Shown piece by piece: positions 52,443-62,328 of a stretch of DNA of 64,000 bases. The DNA is from Gemmobacter aquaticus (lineage in GTDB: Bacteria > Pseudomonadota > Alphaproteobacteria > Rhodobacterales > Rhodobacteraceae), in contig NZ_VOAK01000024.1 of assembly GCF_007859075.1 (NCBI RefSeq), positions 62,001-126,000 on the forward strand, read 5' to 3'. The translations under genes and the position numbers were made by a program. The first letter of the stretch is position 1; every line of letters begins with the position of its first letter. The notes beneath the pieces are model-generated. The model saw only the letters and a program-made list of their open reading frames with translations, was not told where the DNA came from and did not search any database.

Positions 52443-53495
52443 TCACGCCTCCGCAAGCGGGGCCTGCCGGAGCAGGATCCACAGAAAGACCGGCGCGCCA
52501 AGGATTGCGGTGATGATGCCGATGGGCAGCTCGGCCGGCGCGACCACAAGACGCGCAAGCGTGTCGGCCCCGACCAGAAGCGCCGCGCCAAGAATGGCTG
52601 CATTTGGCAGCAGGCGCGTATGATCCGTGCCCGTTGCCAGCCGCAGAAGATGCGGCACCACGATGCCGACAAAGCCGATGCCCCCGGCAATCGCCGTCGC
52701 AGCCCCCACCGCCGCAGCCACGCCCAGAACCGACAGCAGTTTGATCCGTTCAACCGGATGGCCGATGTGGCGCGCCGCCGCCTCACCGAGTGAAAGGGCG
52801 TTGAGCCCGCCCCCCAGAAGGGGCGCAAACAGCAGGACAGGCAGGATGAAGGGAAGCCCCAGCACCGCCTTGTCCCAGTTTGACCCGGCCAGAGAGCCCA
52901 TGGACCAGAAGGTCAGGTCGCGCAGCTCGTTGTCGTCAGCCAAATAGATCAGGATGCCCGTGATCGCCCCTGCCAGCGCCGCAAGCGCGATCCCCGCAAG
53001 AAGCAGCATCGCAACCGAGGTTCGCCCCTGCCGGGTGGCAACCCGGTAGAGGATCAGGGTCGCGCACCACCCGCCCGCAAAGGCCGCAACCGGCACAAGC
53101 CAAGGGGTCTGGAACGGCAGCAGCCCGCCCAGAACGATGGCGACAACGGCCCCAAGGCCCGATCCCGCACCGACACCCACCAACCCCGGATCGGCCAGCG
53201 GGTTGCGAAACAACCCCTGCATCAGCGCACCCGAGACGGCAAGCGCAGCCCCGACCAGCATGCCCACCGCAAGGCGCGGCAGGCGGATCTCGAACAGCAC
53301 AAGCTGCGTCCGGGCATCGAGCCCCTCACCTGACCAGATCCCCAGCAGCACCGCCCCAAGCGACACGCCCGAGGCGCCCGAGCCCAGGGCCGCAAGCGCC
53401 GCAAACCCAAGAAGCACCAGCAGAGCCCAGGTGGCCCGTGCACCTCTTGCCCTGCGATCCACTTCGGGCTGGCCGGCTGCTAGCGTTACGGTCAT
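52443..53495 (-). CDS. hmuU: Heme ABC transporter permease HmuU
   Basis: The 350-residue FecCD-type permease has about nine transmembrane segments. It carries GALMQGLFRNPLADPGLVGVGAG, the LLLAGIALAALAGAITGIL helix and the GGIGFVGIVVPHLLRLATGTDH motif. Heme import is inferred from its place between the heme-binding protein and HmuV. ATG 53495 begins MTVTLAAGQ; the upstream frame adds unrelated residues. It starts one base after hmuT ends. Confidence 0.95.
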   Translation of the reverse strand: MTVTLAAGQPEVDRRARGARATWALLVLLGFAALAALGSGASGVSLGAVLLGIWSGEGLDARTQLVLFEIRLPRLAVGMLVGAALAVSGALMQGLFRNPLADPGLVGVGAGSGLGAVVAIVLGGLLPFQTPWLVPVAAFAGGWCATLILYRVATRQGRTSVAMLLLAGIALAALAGAITGILIYLADDNELRDLTFWSMGSLAGSNWDKAVLGLPFILPVLLFAPLLGGGLNALSLGEAAARHIGHPVERIKLLSVLGVAAAVGAATAIAGGIGFVGIVVPHLLRLATGTDHTRLLPNAAILGAALLVGADTLARLVVAPAELPIGIITAILGAPVFLWILLRQAPLAEA

Positions 53496-53496
53496 C

Positions 53497-54336
53497 TCAG
53501 GCCCCGTACAATGCGCGGCGCAGGTCCTGCGCGGCCTCGGGCGTGCGCGGACCAAAACCAAGCAGCTTCAGCCCGTCCATCTGAACAATTGTGCCAGCCT
53601 GCCCTGCCGGCGTTGCAGCCAGCGCCGGGTTGACCTTCAGATCCTCGGGCTTTGCCGCCATGGCTCCCGCGCGCTCCATCATCAGGATCACGTCCGGCGC
53701 GGCGGCGAGGATCGCCTCGTCGGTCATCGTCTTGTAGCCGCTCACGCCCTCGGCCGCGTTCACGCCGCCGGCAAGCTCGATGATTGCCTCGGCGGCGGTG
53801 TCATCGCCGCCCACGGTCACGCGCCCGCCCTGCAGCGTCAGGACGAAGAGCACCCGCTTTTTCGCGGGAACCTCGGCGGCCTTTGCCCGCGCCTCGGCGA
53901 GACCTGTCTCGACCTTGGCGGCCAGGGTGGCGGCGGCGTCAGACTGGCCCAGAGCCGCGCCCACGACCTTGATCTTTTCGGCAACCGCATCGGGGCCAAA
54001 GTTTTCCGGCACGGTCACATAGGGAATGCCCGAGGCCTTGATGACCTCGACCGCCTCAACCGGGCCTGCGCCTGCCTCGGCCAAGATCAGGTCCGGCGCG
54101 GTCGAGAGAACGCCCTCGGGTGAAAGGGCGCGCATGTAGCCCACATCCGGCAAGGCCATCAGTTCGGGCGGAAAGGTGGTCGTTGCATCGCGCGCCACCA
54201 GACGCCCGCTTTGCCCAAGCGCGGCCACGATCTCGGCCGCCGTTCCGCCGATGACCAGAACCCGCGACGGATCGGCCAGCACCGCCTGCGCCATCAGCGC
54301 AAAGGCCAGTGAGACAGCGCCCGCTCTCCGGATCAT
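53497..54336 (-). CDS. hmuT: Heme ABC transporter substrate-binding protein HmuT
   Basis: The 279-residue periplasmic protein has a signal peptide (MIRRAGAVSLAFALMAQAVLA) and the class III binding fold with VLVIGGTAAEIVAAL, LILAEAGAGPVEAVEV and ILMMERAGAMAAK. The Tyr in VGYMRALSPEGVLST may be a heme ligand. ATG 54336 overlaps the hmuS stop by four bases. Confidence 0.93.
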   Translation of the reverse strand: MIRRAGAVSLAFALMAQAVLADPSRVLVIGGTAAEIVAALGQSGRLVARDATTTFPPELMALPDVGYMRALSPEGVLSTAPDLILAEAGAGPVEAVEVIKASGIPYVTVPENFGPDAVAEKIKVVGAALGQSDAAATLAAKVETGLAEARAKAAEVPAKKRVLFVLTLQGGRVTVGGDDTAAEAIIELAGGVNAAEGVSGYKTMTDEAILAAAPDVILMMERAGAMAAKPEDLKVNPALAATPAGQAGTIVQMDGLKLLGFGPRTPEAAQDLRRALYGA

Positions 54337-55373
54337 GCCTGCACCCCCGGCAGGCTTAGCGTCAGCGCGTTCCATGCGTCAGCGGGCGTGTCCTTGCGAT
54401 AGGCGAAGATCTGCAGGATCAGCGAACCCTCGGCATCGAAGCCTTCGACCGAGATCGCGGCACCGGTGCGGGTCGGTTTGTTCACGCACCAGACCTCGGC
54501 GATGTGGTCGGCGCGCAGATGAAGATTGAAGCGCGGGTCCATCACGTTGATCCACGGCCCCATCGGCACCAGCCGCTCGATCGGCCCGCCATGGATCTGG
54601 ATGCAGCCCATATTGCCCACGAAGATCATCACCGGGATCGCATCGGCCGCAGCGCTCTGCAAGGCGATCTGCACCGCCTCGGGCGCAAGCTGGCGAGCAA
54701 AGGGCTCACCCGCGACTCGGTAGGCGCCCAGCCGGTTCATCTTCAGCCGGTGCACCATACGCTGGAACTGGTGGGTGTCGGTCATCCGCTCCCACTCCGC
54801 GCGCAGTGCCTCGGCCTGGGCCGGATCGGCCTTGGCAGGTGCGACCGGCGGAGGTGGCGTCAGCTCAAGCGCGGGCATCTCGCGCGCGAGGGCCGTGACA
54901 AGCGCATCAAAGGCCTGCACGTTCGATTCGGGGCGCAGATGTACCTTGTGCACCGCATCGCCATGCGCATCGAATATCTGCAGGCTGCGCTTGGGACCGT
55001 TCTCTGTCGCCTCTTCGATCGCAAAACCATGCACCCAATGCGACGGGAAAATCCGCATGTCGATTTCGGTGCCCAAAACCATCGCCGCCTGCGCGCCGCC
55101 ATGGAAGGGCTCATAGGTACCCACGCGCTCATGCACGCAAGAGCGGTTCCGGGTCAGCGCCATGACATCGCCCAGATCGCGGATCAGCGGGAACAGACGG
55201 TCGGGGGTCGGGTCGATGGGTGTGACGCCATGGCCCACATGCGCCGCGACCAGCTCGGCCTCGGTGATGCCAAGGGTCTCGGCAAAGTCGCGCGCACGCG
55301 CTTTCTGGTTTTCGGCCCGCCGCTCACGGATGAATTCCGGGGTCGGGCGCTGCAGCACCGAAGTGTCGGCCAT
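54333..55373 (-). CDS. hmuS: Heme-degrading/trafficking protein HmuS
   Basis: The 346-residue cytoplasmic protein of the HemS/ChuS family has two tandem heme-binding-like halves (about 40-190 and 205-340). It includes VMALTRNRSCVHERVG in the first and GCIQIHGGPIERLVPMGPW in the second. By family it binds imported heme and releases its iron. AAAGGA precedes the ATG at 55373; upstream codons are not supported. It is the first gene of the operon and has a probable regulated promoter just upstream. Confidence 0.95.
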   Translation of the reverse strand: MADTSVLQRPTPEFIRERRAENQKARARDFAETLGITEAELVAAHVGHGVTPIDPTPDRLFPLIRDLGDVMALTRNRSCVHERVGTYEPFHGGAQAAMVLGTEIDMRIFPSHWVHGFAIEEATENGPKRSLQIFDAHGDAVHKVHLRPESNVQAFDALVTALAREMPALELTPPPPVAPAKADPAQAEALRAEWERMTDTHQFQRMVHRLKMNRLGAYRVAGEPFARQLAPEAVQIALQSAAADAIPVMIFVGNMGCIQIHGGPIERLVPMGPWINVMDPRFNLHLRADHIAEVWCVNKPTRTGAAISVEGFDAEGSLILQIFAYRKDTPADAWNALTLSLPGVQA

Positions 55374-55457
55374 GTCGTTTCCTTTACGCAGATGCGGAAA
55401 GGCGCGAAGACTGGCTGACACCCGGTGTTCAGGGTGCGGCTGGCGGGCGCCAAGAGT

Positions 55458-55504
55458 GGACAAATTGTCCCGCCGTACATACCCAAGCATTCCCGACAGT
55501 TCAA
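55458..55504 (-). promoter_or_regulatory. Promoter with a palindromic operator for the hmu operon
   Basis: On the minus strand TTGAAC (55499-55504) and TATGTA (55476-55481) are 17 bases apart. The perfect inverted repeat GGACAA-A-TTGTCC (55458-55470) follows, at the expected transcription start. This position fits repression by an iron-responsive regulator such as Fur, RirA or IscR; which one cannot be told. Confidence 0.6.
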
Positions 55505-55556
55505 GTCGGAATTAGCGGTGCTGCAGCTGAACCCAAGGTGGTGACACCGGCGTCGT

Positions 55557-56798
<1,242 letters not shown>

Positions 56799-56834
56799 GA
56801 CGTCTCCGGTCAGGGTGATCGAGTTGGGAGCGGA

Positions 56835-57161
56835 TCAGTGATCGCGCAGGAAGTCATCTTCCACGGCGCTGACATCGACGCCCATGGCATCAAGCCCGGC
56901 TTCAAGGTTCTCGGCCAGGTGCGGCATGCCCATCAGGTATTCATCCGTGGGCGCCGAGCGTTCGGCAAAGGCGGTCGCGACCGCCTCCTCGAAATCCTCG
57001 GCCTCGTAAACCCCGCGGCCCACCCAGGCGAGGGCGACCAGATGCGCCTGCTCATCCTCGTTCAGGCCGCGGATGAAGGCGTGAAGCTCACGCTCGGCCA
57101 TGCCGCCCTCGCGTGATTGATAGATGATATGCACCACCTTGGCAGGACTGATTTCCAGCAT
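56835..57161 (-). CDS. DUF3775 domain protein
   Basis: The 108-residue protein fits DUF3775, a short alphaproteobacterial family of unknown function. It starts MLEISPAKVVHIIYQSREGGM and has MAERELHAFIRGLNEDEQAHLV, split here. It is acidic and helical, ending in VEDDFLRDH. GGAGG lies 5 bases upstream of ATG 57161, which decides the start over an in-frame ATG at 57182. It is upstream of pepT on the same strand with a 36-base gap, and divergent to dnaX. Confidence 0.8.
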   Translation of the reverse strand: MLEISPAKVVHIIYQSREGGMAERELHAFIRGLNEDEQAHLVALAWVGRGVYEAEDFEEAVATAFAERSAPTDEYLMGMPHLAENLEAGLDAMGVDVSAVEDDFLRDH

Positions 57162-57350
57162 TGAACCCTCCGTCACGGTCATGCTGCGCCGGTTGTCAGC
57201 GGATGGCAAGCGGGGCTCTGCGATATTCCGTTGCGGCGCATTGTCCTGCGACCAAGGCTGTCGGACGACCAAGGCTTATGGGAGGGCAAGGCGGGTGGAC
57301 GGGGCCGCCTCCGATGCTTAGGTTGGGCAGGTCAGCAACCGGGATGCCGC

Positions 57351-59114
57351 ATGTCCGAATCCGAAGCGCAGGGTTATCAGGTCCTCGCCCGCAAATACCG
57401 CCCCGCCACCTTCGCCGATCTGATCGGGCAGGAGGCGATGGTGCGCACGCTGAAGAACGCCTTCGCGGCGGATCGCATCGCCCATGCCTTTGTGATGACC
57501 GGGGTGCGCGGGGTGGGCAAGACCACCACGGCGCGCATCATCGCCAAGGGGCTGAACTGTGTGGGCCCCGATGGCAATGGCGGCCCCACGACAGAGCCCT
57601 GCCTTGTCTGCGATCAGTGCAAGGCCATCACCGAGGGCCGGCATGTCGATGTGATGGAGATGGACGCCGCCAGCCGCACCGGCGTGGGCGACATCCGCGA
57701 GATCATCGACAGCGTCCACTACCGGGCGGCCAGCGCGCGCTACAAGATCTACATCATCGACGAAGTCCACATGCTGTCGAACAACGCCTTCAACGCGTTG
57801 CTGAAAACGCTGGAAGAGCCACCCGCGCATGTGAAATTCATCTTCGCCACCACCGAGATCCGCAAGGTTCCGGTCACCGTGCTCAGCCGCTGTCAGCGCT
57901 TCGATCTCAAGCGGATCGAGCCCGAGGTGATGATGGCGCATCTGGCGCGCATTGCGGAACTGGAGAGTGCGCGCCTTGCGCCCGATGCACTGGCGCTGAT
58001 CACGCGCGCCGCCGAAGGCTCGGTCCGCGATGCGATGAGCCTGATGGATCAGGCGATTGCCCACGGTGCGGGCGAGACAAGCGCCGATCAGGTGCGCGCC
58101 ATGCTGGGCCTTGCCGACCGTGGCCGCACGATCGACCTTTTTGACATGGTGATGCGCGGCGATGCCCCGGCGGCGCTGGCGGAACTTGCCGCGCAGTATT
58201 CCGATGGCGCCGACCCGATGGCGGTGCTGCGCGATCTGGCCGAGATCACGCACTGGATCTCGGTCATCAAGATCACGCCCGAGGCGGCGGATGACCCGAC
58301 TGTCCCCCCGGACGAACGCGCCCGCGGGCTCGACATGGCAGGACGCCTGCCGATGCGGGTGCTGACGCGGATGTGGCAGATGCTGCTGAAAGCCATCGAG
58401 GAGGTGGGGCTGGCCCCCAACGCGATGATGGCGGCGGAAATGGCGGTGATCCGCCTGACCCATGTGGCCGATCTGCCCGACCCCGAGGCGCTGATCCGCA
58501 AGCTGCAATCGGGCCCGCCGCCCGTTCATCCGGGTGGTGGTGGCGCGCCGGCAGGCGGTGGTGGAGGTGGCGGCGGAATGGTCCATGCGCCCACCCGGAT
58601 GATGGCCCCGGCACGCGGCCCCGCCATGGGCCCAACCATGAGCGGCAGTGCAGCACTTGCCGTCGCCGAGGACCGGCTGAAGGTTTATGCCACCTTCGAG
58701 CATGTGCTGGACCTGATCCGCGAGAAGCGCGACATGGCGCTGCTTCTCGCGGTGGAAAGCCATGTGCGGCTGGCGAAATATGCCCCCGGCCGGATCGAGT
58801 TCGAGCCGACCCCCGACGCACCACGCGATCTTGCGGCGCAGCTTGCGCAGCGCCTGCAGGGATGGACCGGCAGCCGGTGGGGCGTCTCGGTCGTGGCATC
58901 CGGCGGCGCACCCACCGTCGCCGAATCCCGCGACATCGACCGCGTGAAGGCGGAAGCCGAGGCCCTGCAGAACCCGCTGGTTCAGGCGGTGCTCGCCACC
59001 TTCCCCGGCGCGAAGATCACAGATATCCGCACGCCCGAGGCACTGGCGCAGGTGGCCGCCGTTCAGGCTCTGCCCGAAGTCGAGGACGAGTGGGACCCCT
59101 TCGAGGAAGATTGA
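57351..59114 (+). CDS. dnaX: DNA polymerase III subunit gamma/tau
   Basis: The 587-residue clamp-loader ATPase has GVRGVGKTTT (51-60), zinc Cys at 70, 84, 87 and 90, the Walker B IIDEVHML near 143 and sensor SRCQRFDLKR. The linker at about 400-425 is a Gly-rich tract (AGGGGGGGGMVHA). The C-terminus (about 440-587) would bind the polymerase and helicase. The frame from 57351 is intact, and I saw no A/G slippery site for making a separate gamma form. ATG 57351 starts MSESEAQGYQVLARKYRP. Confidence 0.95.
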   Translation: MSESEAQGYQVLARKYRPATFADLIGQEAMVRTLKNAFAADRIAHAFVMTGVRGVGKTTTARIIAKGLNCVGPDGNGGPTTEPCLVCDQCKAITEGRHVDVMEMDAASRTGVGDIREIIDSVHYRAASARYKIYIIDEVHMLSNNAFNALLKTLEEPPAHVKFIFATTEIRKVPVTVLSRCQRFDLKRIEPEVMMAHLARIAELESARLAPDALALITRAAEGSVRDAMSLMDQAIAHGAGETSADQVRAMLGLADRGRTIDLFDMVMRGDAPAALAELAAQYSDGADPMAVLRDLAEITHWISVIKITPEAADDPTVPPDERARGLDMAGRLPMRVLTRMWQMLLKAIEEVGLAPNAMMAAEMAVIRLTHVADLPDPEALIRKLQSGPPPVHPGGGGAPAGGGGGGGGMVHAPTRMMAPARGPAMGPTMSGSAALAVAEDRLKVYATFEHVLDLIREKRDMALLLAVESHVRLAKYAPGRIEFEPTPDAPRDLAAQLAQRLQGWTGSRWGVSVVASGGAPTVAESRDIDRVKAEAEALQNPLVQAVLATFPGAKITDIRTPEALAQVAAVQALPEVEDEWDPFEED

Positions 59115-59125
59115 GGACACAAGAC

Positions 59126-59470
59126 ATGTTCAAGGGTTTGGGCGGCATCGGCGACATGGCCAAGATGATGAAGGCCGCGCAGGAAATGCAGACCAAGATG
59201 GCCGAGTTGCAGGAAACGCTGGCCCGCACCGTCGTCGTGGGCGAGGCAGGCGCGGGGCTTGTGAAGGCACGCTGCACCGCCAAGGGCGAGATCACCGGGC
59301 TTGAGATCGACCCGTCGATCCTTGTCCCATCGGAAAAGGAAGTGGTCGAGGATCTGATCGTGGCCGCACTGGCCGACGCGCAGGCCAAGGCCGCCGCGAA
59401 GGGGCAGCAGGAAATGGCCCGCCTGACCGAAGGGCTGGGTCTGCCCCCTGATTTCAAGCTGCCGTTCTGA
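59126..59470 (+). CDS. Nucleoid-associated protein, YbaB/EbfC family
   Basis: This 114-residue DNA-binding protein has the YbaB/EbfC motif [22 protein letters not shown] and the core [17 protein letters not shown]. It has the typical order dnaX-ybaB-recR. The start at 59126 is 11 bases after the dnaX stop, and its stop overlaps the recR ATG by one base. It may coat DNA and influence recombination together with RecR. Confidence 0.95.
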   Translation: MFKGLGGIGDMAKMMKAAQEMQTKMAELQETLARTVVVGEAGAGLVKARCTAKGEITGLEIDPSILVPSEKEVVEDLIVAALADAQAKAAAKGQQEMARLTEGLGLPPDFKLPF

Positions 59471-60066
59471 TGGCCGCGCCCACGGATATCGAGGATCTGA
59501 TCGGGCTGATGGCCCGCCTGCCCGGCCTTGGCCCCCGGTCGGCCCGGCGGGCGGTGCTGATGTTGCTGAAAAAGCGTGGGCCCCTGATGGCACCGCTGGC
59601 GCAGGCGATGGCCCATGTCGCGCTGACCGCGCGCGATTGCACCGTCTGTGGCAATATCGGGACCGAGGACCTGTGCCCGATCTGCGCCGACGAGCGCCGC
59701 GATACAGGCGAGATCTGCGTGGTCGAGGATGTGGCCGACCTCTGGGCGATGGAGCGCGCGGGCGCCTTCAAGGGTCGCTATCACGTGTTGGGCGGAACGC
59801 TGTCCGCGCTCGACAGCGTGGGCCCCGAGGACCTGCGCATCCCGCGCCTGATTGAAAGGGTCCGGGCCGAGGCCACGCGCGAGGTGATCCTTGCACTGAA
59901 CGCGACCGTCGATGGCCAGACCACCGCCCATTACATCGCCGAGGCGCTGGAGGGGACAGGGGTGCAGATCTCGTCGCTGGCGCAGGGCGTGCCGGTGGGG
60001 GGCGAGCTGGACTATCTCGACGATGGCACGATCGGCGCGGCCCTTCGCGCCCGTCGCAAGGTTTGA
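59470..60066 (+). CDS. recR: Recombination mediator protein RecR
   Basis: RecR acts with RecO to load RecA at gaps. The 198-residue protein has a helix-hairpin-helix (about 10-30: [18 protein letters not shown]). A Cys4 zinc site lies at 57, 60, 69 and 72, and a Toprim domain with [17 protein letters not shown] follows. Length is normal. It overlaps ybaB by one base (TGATG). Confidence 0.97.
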   Translation: MAAPTDIEDLIGLMARLPGLGPRSARRAVLMLLKKRGPLMAPLAQAMAHVALTARDCTVCGNIGTEDLCPICADERRDTGEICVVEDVADLWAMERAGAFKGRYHVLGGTLSALDSVGPEDLRIPRLIERVRAEATREVILALNATVDGQTTAHYIAEALEGTGVQISSLAQGVPVGGELDYLDDGTIGAALRARRKV

Positions 60067-60078
60067 GGGACTACACCC

Positions 60079-60978
60079 ATGCAGGACATCGCGCAGATCG
60101 CGGCCGGGCTGGCAGGCGCTCGGGATCTTTATGGCGCGCTGCGCCGGGCTGGCGCCGGACTGACCGAGGCCGAAGCCGGGGCGTTGCTGCCTGCGCTCTA
60201 CGCTGCGCTCGGTGACACGCCCGAGGCAGCGCGTCTGCGCGCCGTGGATCAGGGATTGCTGGCCTGCGTCATCCGCGCGGGGGCGGGCTTTGCGGCCGTG
60301 CCGGACGCGGGCAAGGTGGTCGACTGGCTGCGCGCAAGCGATCCAGCGCCGGTTTTTCGGCCCGAGATCGCGCAGGTCCGCCATATGCCGCTGCTGACCG
60401 ACCGCACGCCGGATATGCCCGCCTATTCAGACAGGGCCTTTGACGCTTGGTTCGCTGCGCAGGGCGTGGACTATGGGCTTGGACCCTACGGCGAAAAGCG
60501 CAGCGTCTATCGCGCGGCGCAATTCGCCGATGCCGCAAGCGAAGAGCGCCGGATGATCCACATGGGGGTGGATGTCTTTGCCGCAGTGGACACACCTGTC
60601 CATGCGCCGCTTTCAGGCTCGGTCGTTTCCGTCGTCTATAATGCCGATCCGCTGGATTACGGGCATACACTGATCCTGCGGCACGAGGCAGGCGGGGTGC
60701 GCTTCTACACGCTTTATGGGCACCTCGGGGCAAGCCTGCCCAGACTTTGCCAGCCGGGGCAACAGGTAGCGGCCGGGCAGGTGATCGCGCATCTGGGCGA
60801 CTGGCCCGAGAACGGGGGCTGGGCACCGCATCTGCATTTCCAGATCATGACGGACTTGCTTGGCCAGACCAGTGGCAACTTCTTTGGCGTGGCGCATGAA
60901 AGCCTGTGGGATGTCTGGCAACAGATCTGCCCGGACCCCAATCTGATCCTGCGCCTGCCCGACGGCGCCTTCGGCTAA
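60079..60978 (+). CDS. M23 family metallopeptidase
   Basis: The 299-residue protein has an N-terminal helical domain (about 1-110) of unknown role and a C-terminal LytM-type zinc peptidase. The first metal motif is MIHMGVDVF (His-x3-Asp) and the second is PHLHFQ. LYGHLGASLP lies between. It would cut peptide crosslinks in peptidoglycan or act on another substrate, but no signal peptide is present, so a cytoplasmic site is suggested. It follows recR after 12 bases. Confidence 0.87.
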   Translation: MQDIAQIAAGLAGARDLYGALRRAGAGLTEAEAGALLPALYAALGDTPEAARLRAVDQGLLACVIRAGAGFAAVPDAGKVVDWLRASDPAPVFRPEIAQVRHMPLLTDRTPDMPAYSDRAFDAWFAAQGVDYGLGPYGEKRSVYRAAQFADAASEERRMIHMGVDVFAAVDTPVHAPLSGSVVSVVYNADPLDYGHTLILRHEAGGVRFYTLYGHLGASLPRLCQPGQQVAAGQVIAHLGDWPENGGWAPHLHFQIMTDLLGQTSGNFFGVAHESLWDVWQQICPDPNLILRLPDGAFG

Positions 60979-60980
60979 GC

Positions 60981-61016
60981 GCGCCGGGGGCTTTATTCCC
61001 CGGACCCCCACGGTAT
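60981..61016 (-). repeat. Dispersed hairpin repeat, copy 2
   Basis: On the minus strand this reads AAAAATACC, GGGGGTCC, then CCGGGG/CCCCGG with GCCCCCGGCGC at the end. It repeats the order of copy 1 (43627-43665) in reverse orientation. It lies directly after the M23 gene. Confidence 0.7.
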
Positions 61017-61037
61017 TTTTGCAAGACTGAACATGCA

Positions 61038-61069
61038 GAGACCGCCAGTCCCTGTGGGCTGGCGGTCTC
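61038..61069. terminator. Perfect hairpin between M23 and saccharopine dehydrogenase genes
   Basis: GAGACCGCCAG, a 10-base loop and CTGGCGGTCTC give an 11-bp stem followed by GTTCTTTTGG on the plus strand. It lies between convergent genes and can end the dnaX-recR transcript. Confidence 0.85.
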
Positions 61070-61086
61070 GTTCTTTTGGACCTTGC

Positions 61087-62166
61087 TCAGGCGTGGCGGG
61101 CGCGGTGGCCGAGGTTGTAGTAGTTGCCGGTCCGCGTTGCGAGATAGGGCTTCAGCGGAATATCTTCCTGCTTGAGGAACCCCTGCGCAGGCAGCGCTCC
61201 GTCGCGAACCATCTCGATCACGCCGACAACCGAGGCCGATGTGGTCCATGCGATCGCGGTGCGGGACTTGCCACCGATCTCGAGCGGATAGTAGCTGCGG
61301 ACAAACTCCTTGCGACGCAACTGGCCGTTCGCCCGACCTTCGGCCGCGACGTGGACATAGACCACATCCTCATCCACCGGGGGCTTTGCATTGGTCAGGA
61401 TGCGGCCGGCCTCGGCCCGGTTTTCGCGCATCAGAAGCTCATGGAAGAAGAAATTCATCAGCTTCACATGGCCCGGATAGCGCATGGTCTTGTAGTCGAG
61501 GTTCTCAATCTTGCCGAGATAGGTCTCGCACATGGTGCCCAGACCACCCGAAGTGGTGAAGGCTTCAAGCTGCATGCCGTCGATGAAGATGGTTTCGGTC
61601 CATTCCATCGCCGAGACGTTTTTCAACACCCCCTCTTCGATCACTTCGCAATCGTTGAGGTATTCGTTCACCACCCCTTCGGGCGACCAGTTGAAGGCAT
61701 AGCCCAGAAGCCCGGTCGGGTGCTGCGGCAGGGCGCCAACGCGCAGCTTGATCGAGCGGACGCTGTCAAACTGGCCTGCCAGATCGGCCGCCACGATGCC
61801 CACGAAGCCGGGCGCAAGGCCGCATTGCGGTGCCATGATGCCTTTCGAGGTCTTGGCGAGCTCGCGGATGTGCTTGGTGGTGGGCACGTCTTCTGTCAGG
61901 TCGAAGTAGTGCAAGCCAAGGCCATGCGCTACGGTCGAGACGCCGATGTTCAGGTGGTAGGGCAGGCAGGAAAGCACCGCCTCCTGGCCCGAGAGCGCAT
62001 CCTTCAGGGCAGCGGCGTCAGAAAGGTCGACCGCCTTGGTTTTGAAAGGTGCCGTCACGGCACGGGCATCGATGCCGGTGACATCAAAGCCCGACTCCAC
62101 CAGCAGCTCTGCCGCCAGATGACCGACCTTGCCCAGACCCAGAACAGCGATCCTGTTGAAAGTCAT
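61087..62166 (-). CDS. Saccharopine dehydrogenase family protein
   Basis: The 359-residue oxidoreductase has a Rossmann start (IAVLGLGKVGHLAAELL) and CLPYHLNIGVSTVAHG, with LTEDVPTTKHIRELA and a conserved C-terminal domain. In the context of an ALDH7-type gene this likely forms 2-aminoadipate 6-semialdehyde and glutamate from saccharopine in lysine breakdown (inference). The downstream hairpin is shared with the M23 side. It is separated from the dehydrogenase gene by a terminator, so it may have its own promoter. Confidence 0.85.
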   Translation of the reverse strand: MTFNRIAVLGLGKVGHLAAELLVESGFDVTGIDARAVTAPFKTKAVDLSDAAALKDALSGQEAVLSCLPYHLNIGVSTVAHGLGLHYFDLTEDVPTTKHIRELAKTSKGIMAPQCGLAPGFVGIVAADLAGQFDSVRSIKLRVGALPQHPTGLLGYAFNWSPEGVVNEYLNDCEVIEEGVLKNVSAMEWTETIFIDGMQLEAFTTSGGLGTMCETYLGKIENLDYKTMRYPGHVKLMNFFFHELLMRENRAEAGRILTNAKPPVDEDVVYVHVAAEGRANGQLRRKEFVRSYYPLEIGGKSRTAIAWTTSASVVGVIEMVRDGALPAQGFLKQEDIPLKPYLATRTGNYYNLGHRARHA

Positions 62167-62266
62167 TGTTTTTCTTGTCCTTCATAGAGTTTGCTTGCGG
62201 CAATCCTACCTGCCTGCGCTGCCAGTTTCGCCGGGCATACCGCCAGAAGTGATGCGAGTTTTCGTC

Positions 62267-62305
62267 AAAAAGAATGGCCCGGCCGCCATAATGACGAACC
62301 GGGCC
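62267..62305 (-). terminator. Terminator after the ALDH gene
   Basis: On the minus strand GGCCCGG, a 16-base loop and CCGGGCC precede ATTCTTTTT. It lies 24 bases after the ALDH stop, and before the saccharopine dehydrogenase start. Confidence 0.8.
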
Positions 62306-62328
62306 AGATAGTCAGCGCCAGGGCTGGA

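Noticed and set aside
58540-58590. Possible programmed frameshift site in dnaX at the Gly-rich tract
   Set aside because: The tract is GGT/GGC-rich, with no A-rich slippery heptamer and no clear downstream stop in the -1 frame that I could support.
57318-59120. 600-residue minus-strand frame opposite dnaX
   Set aside because: Antisense shadow; no recognisable domain and dnaX is complete.
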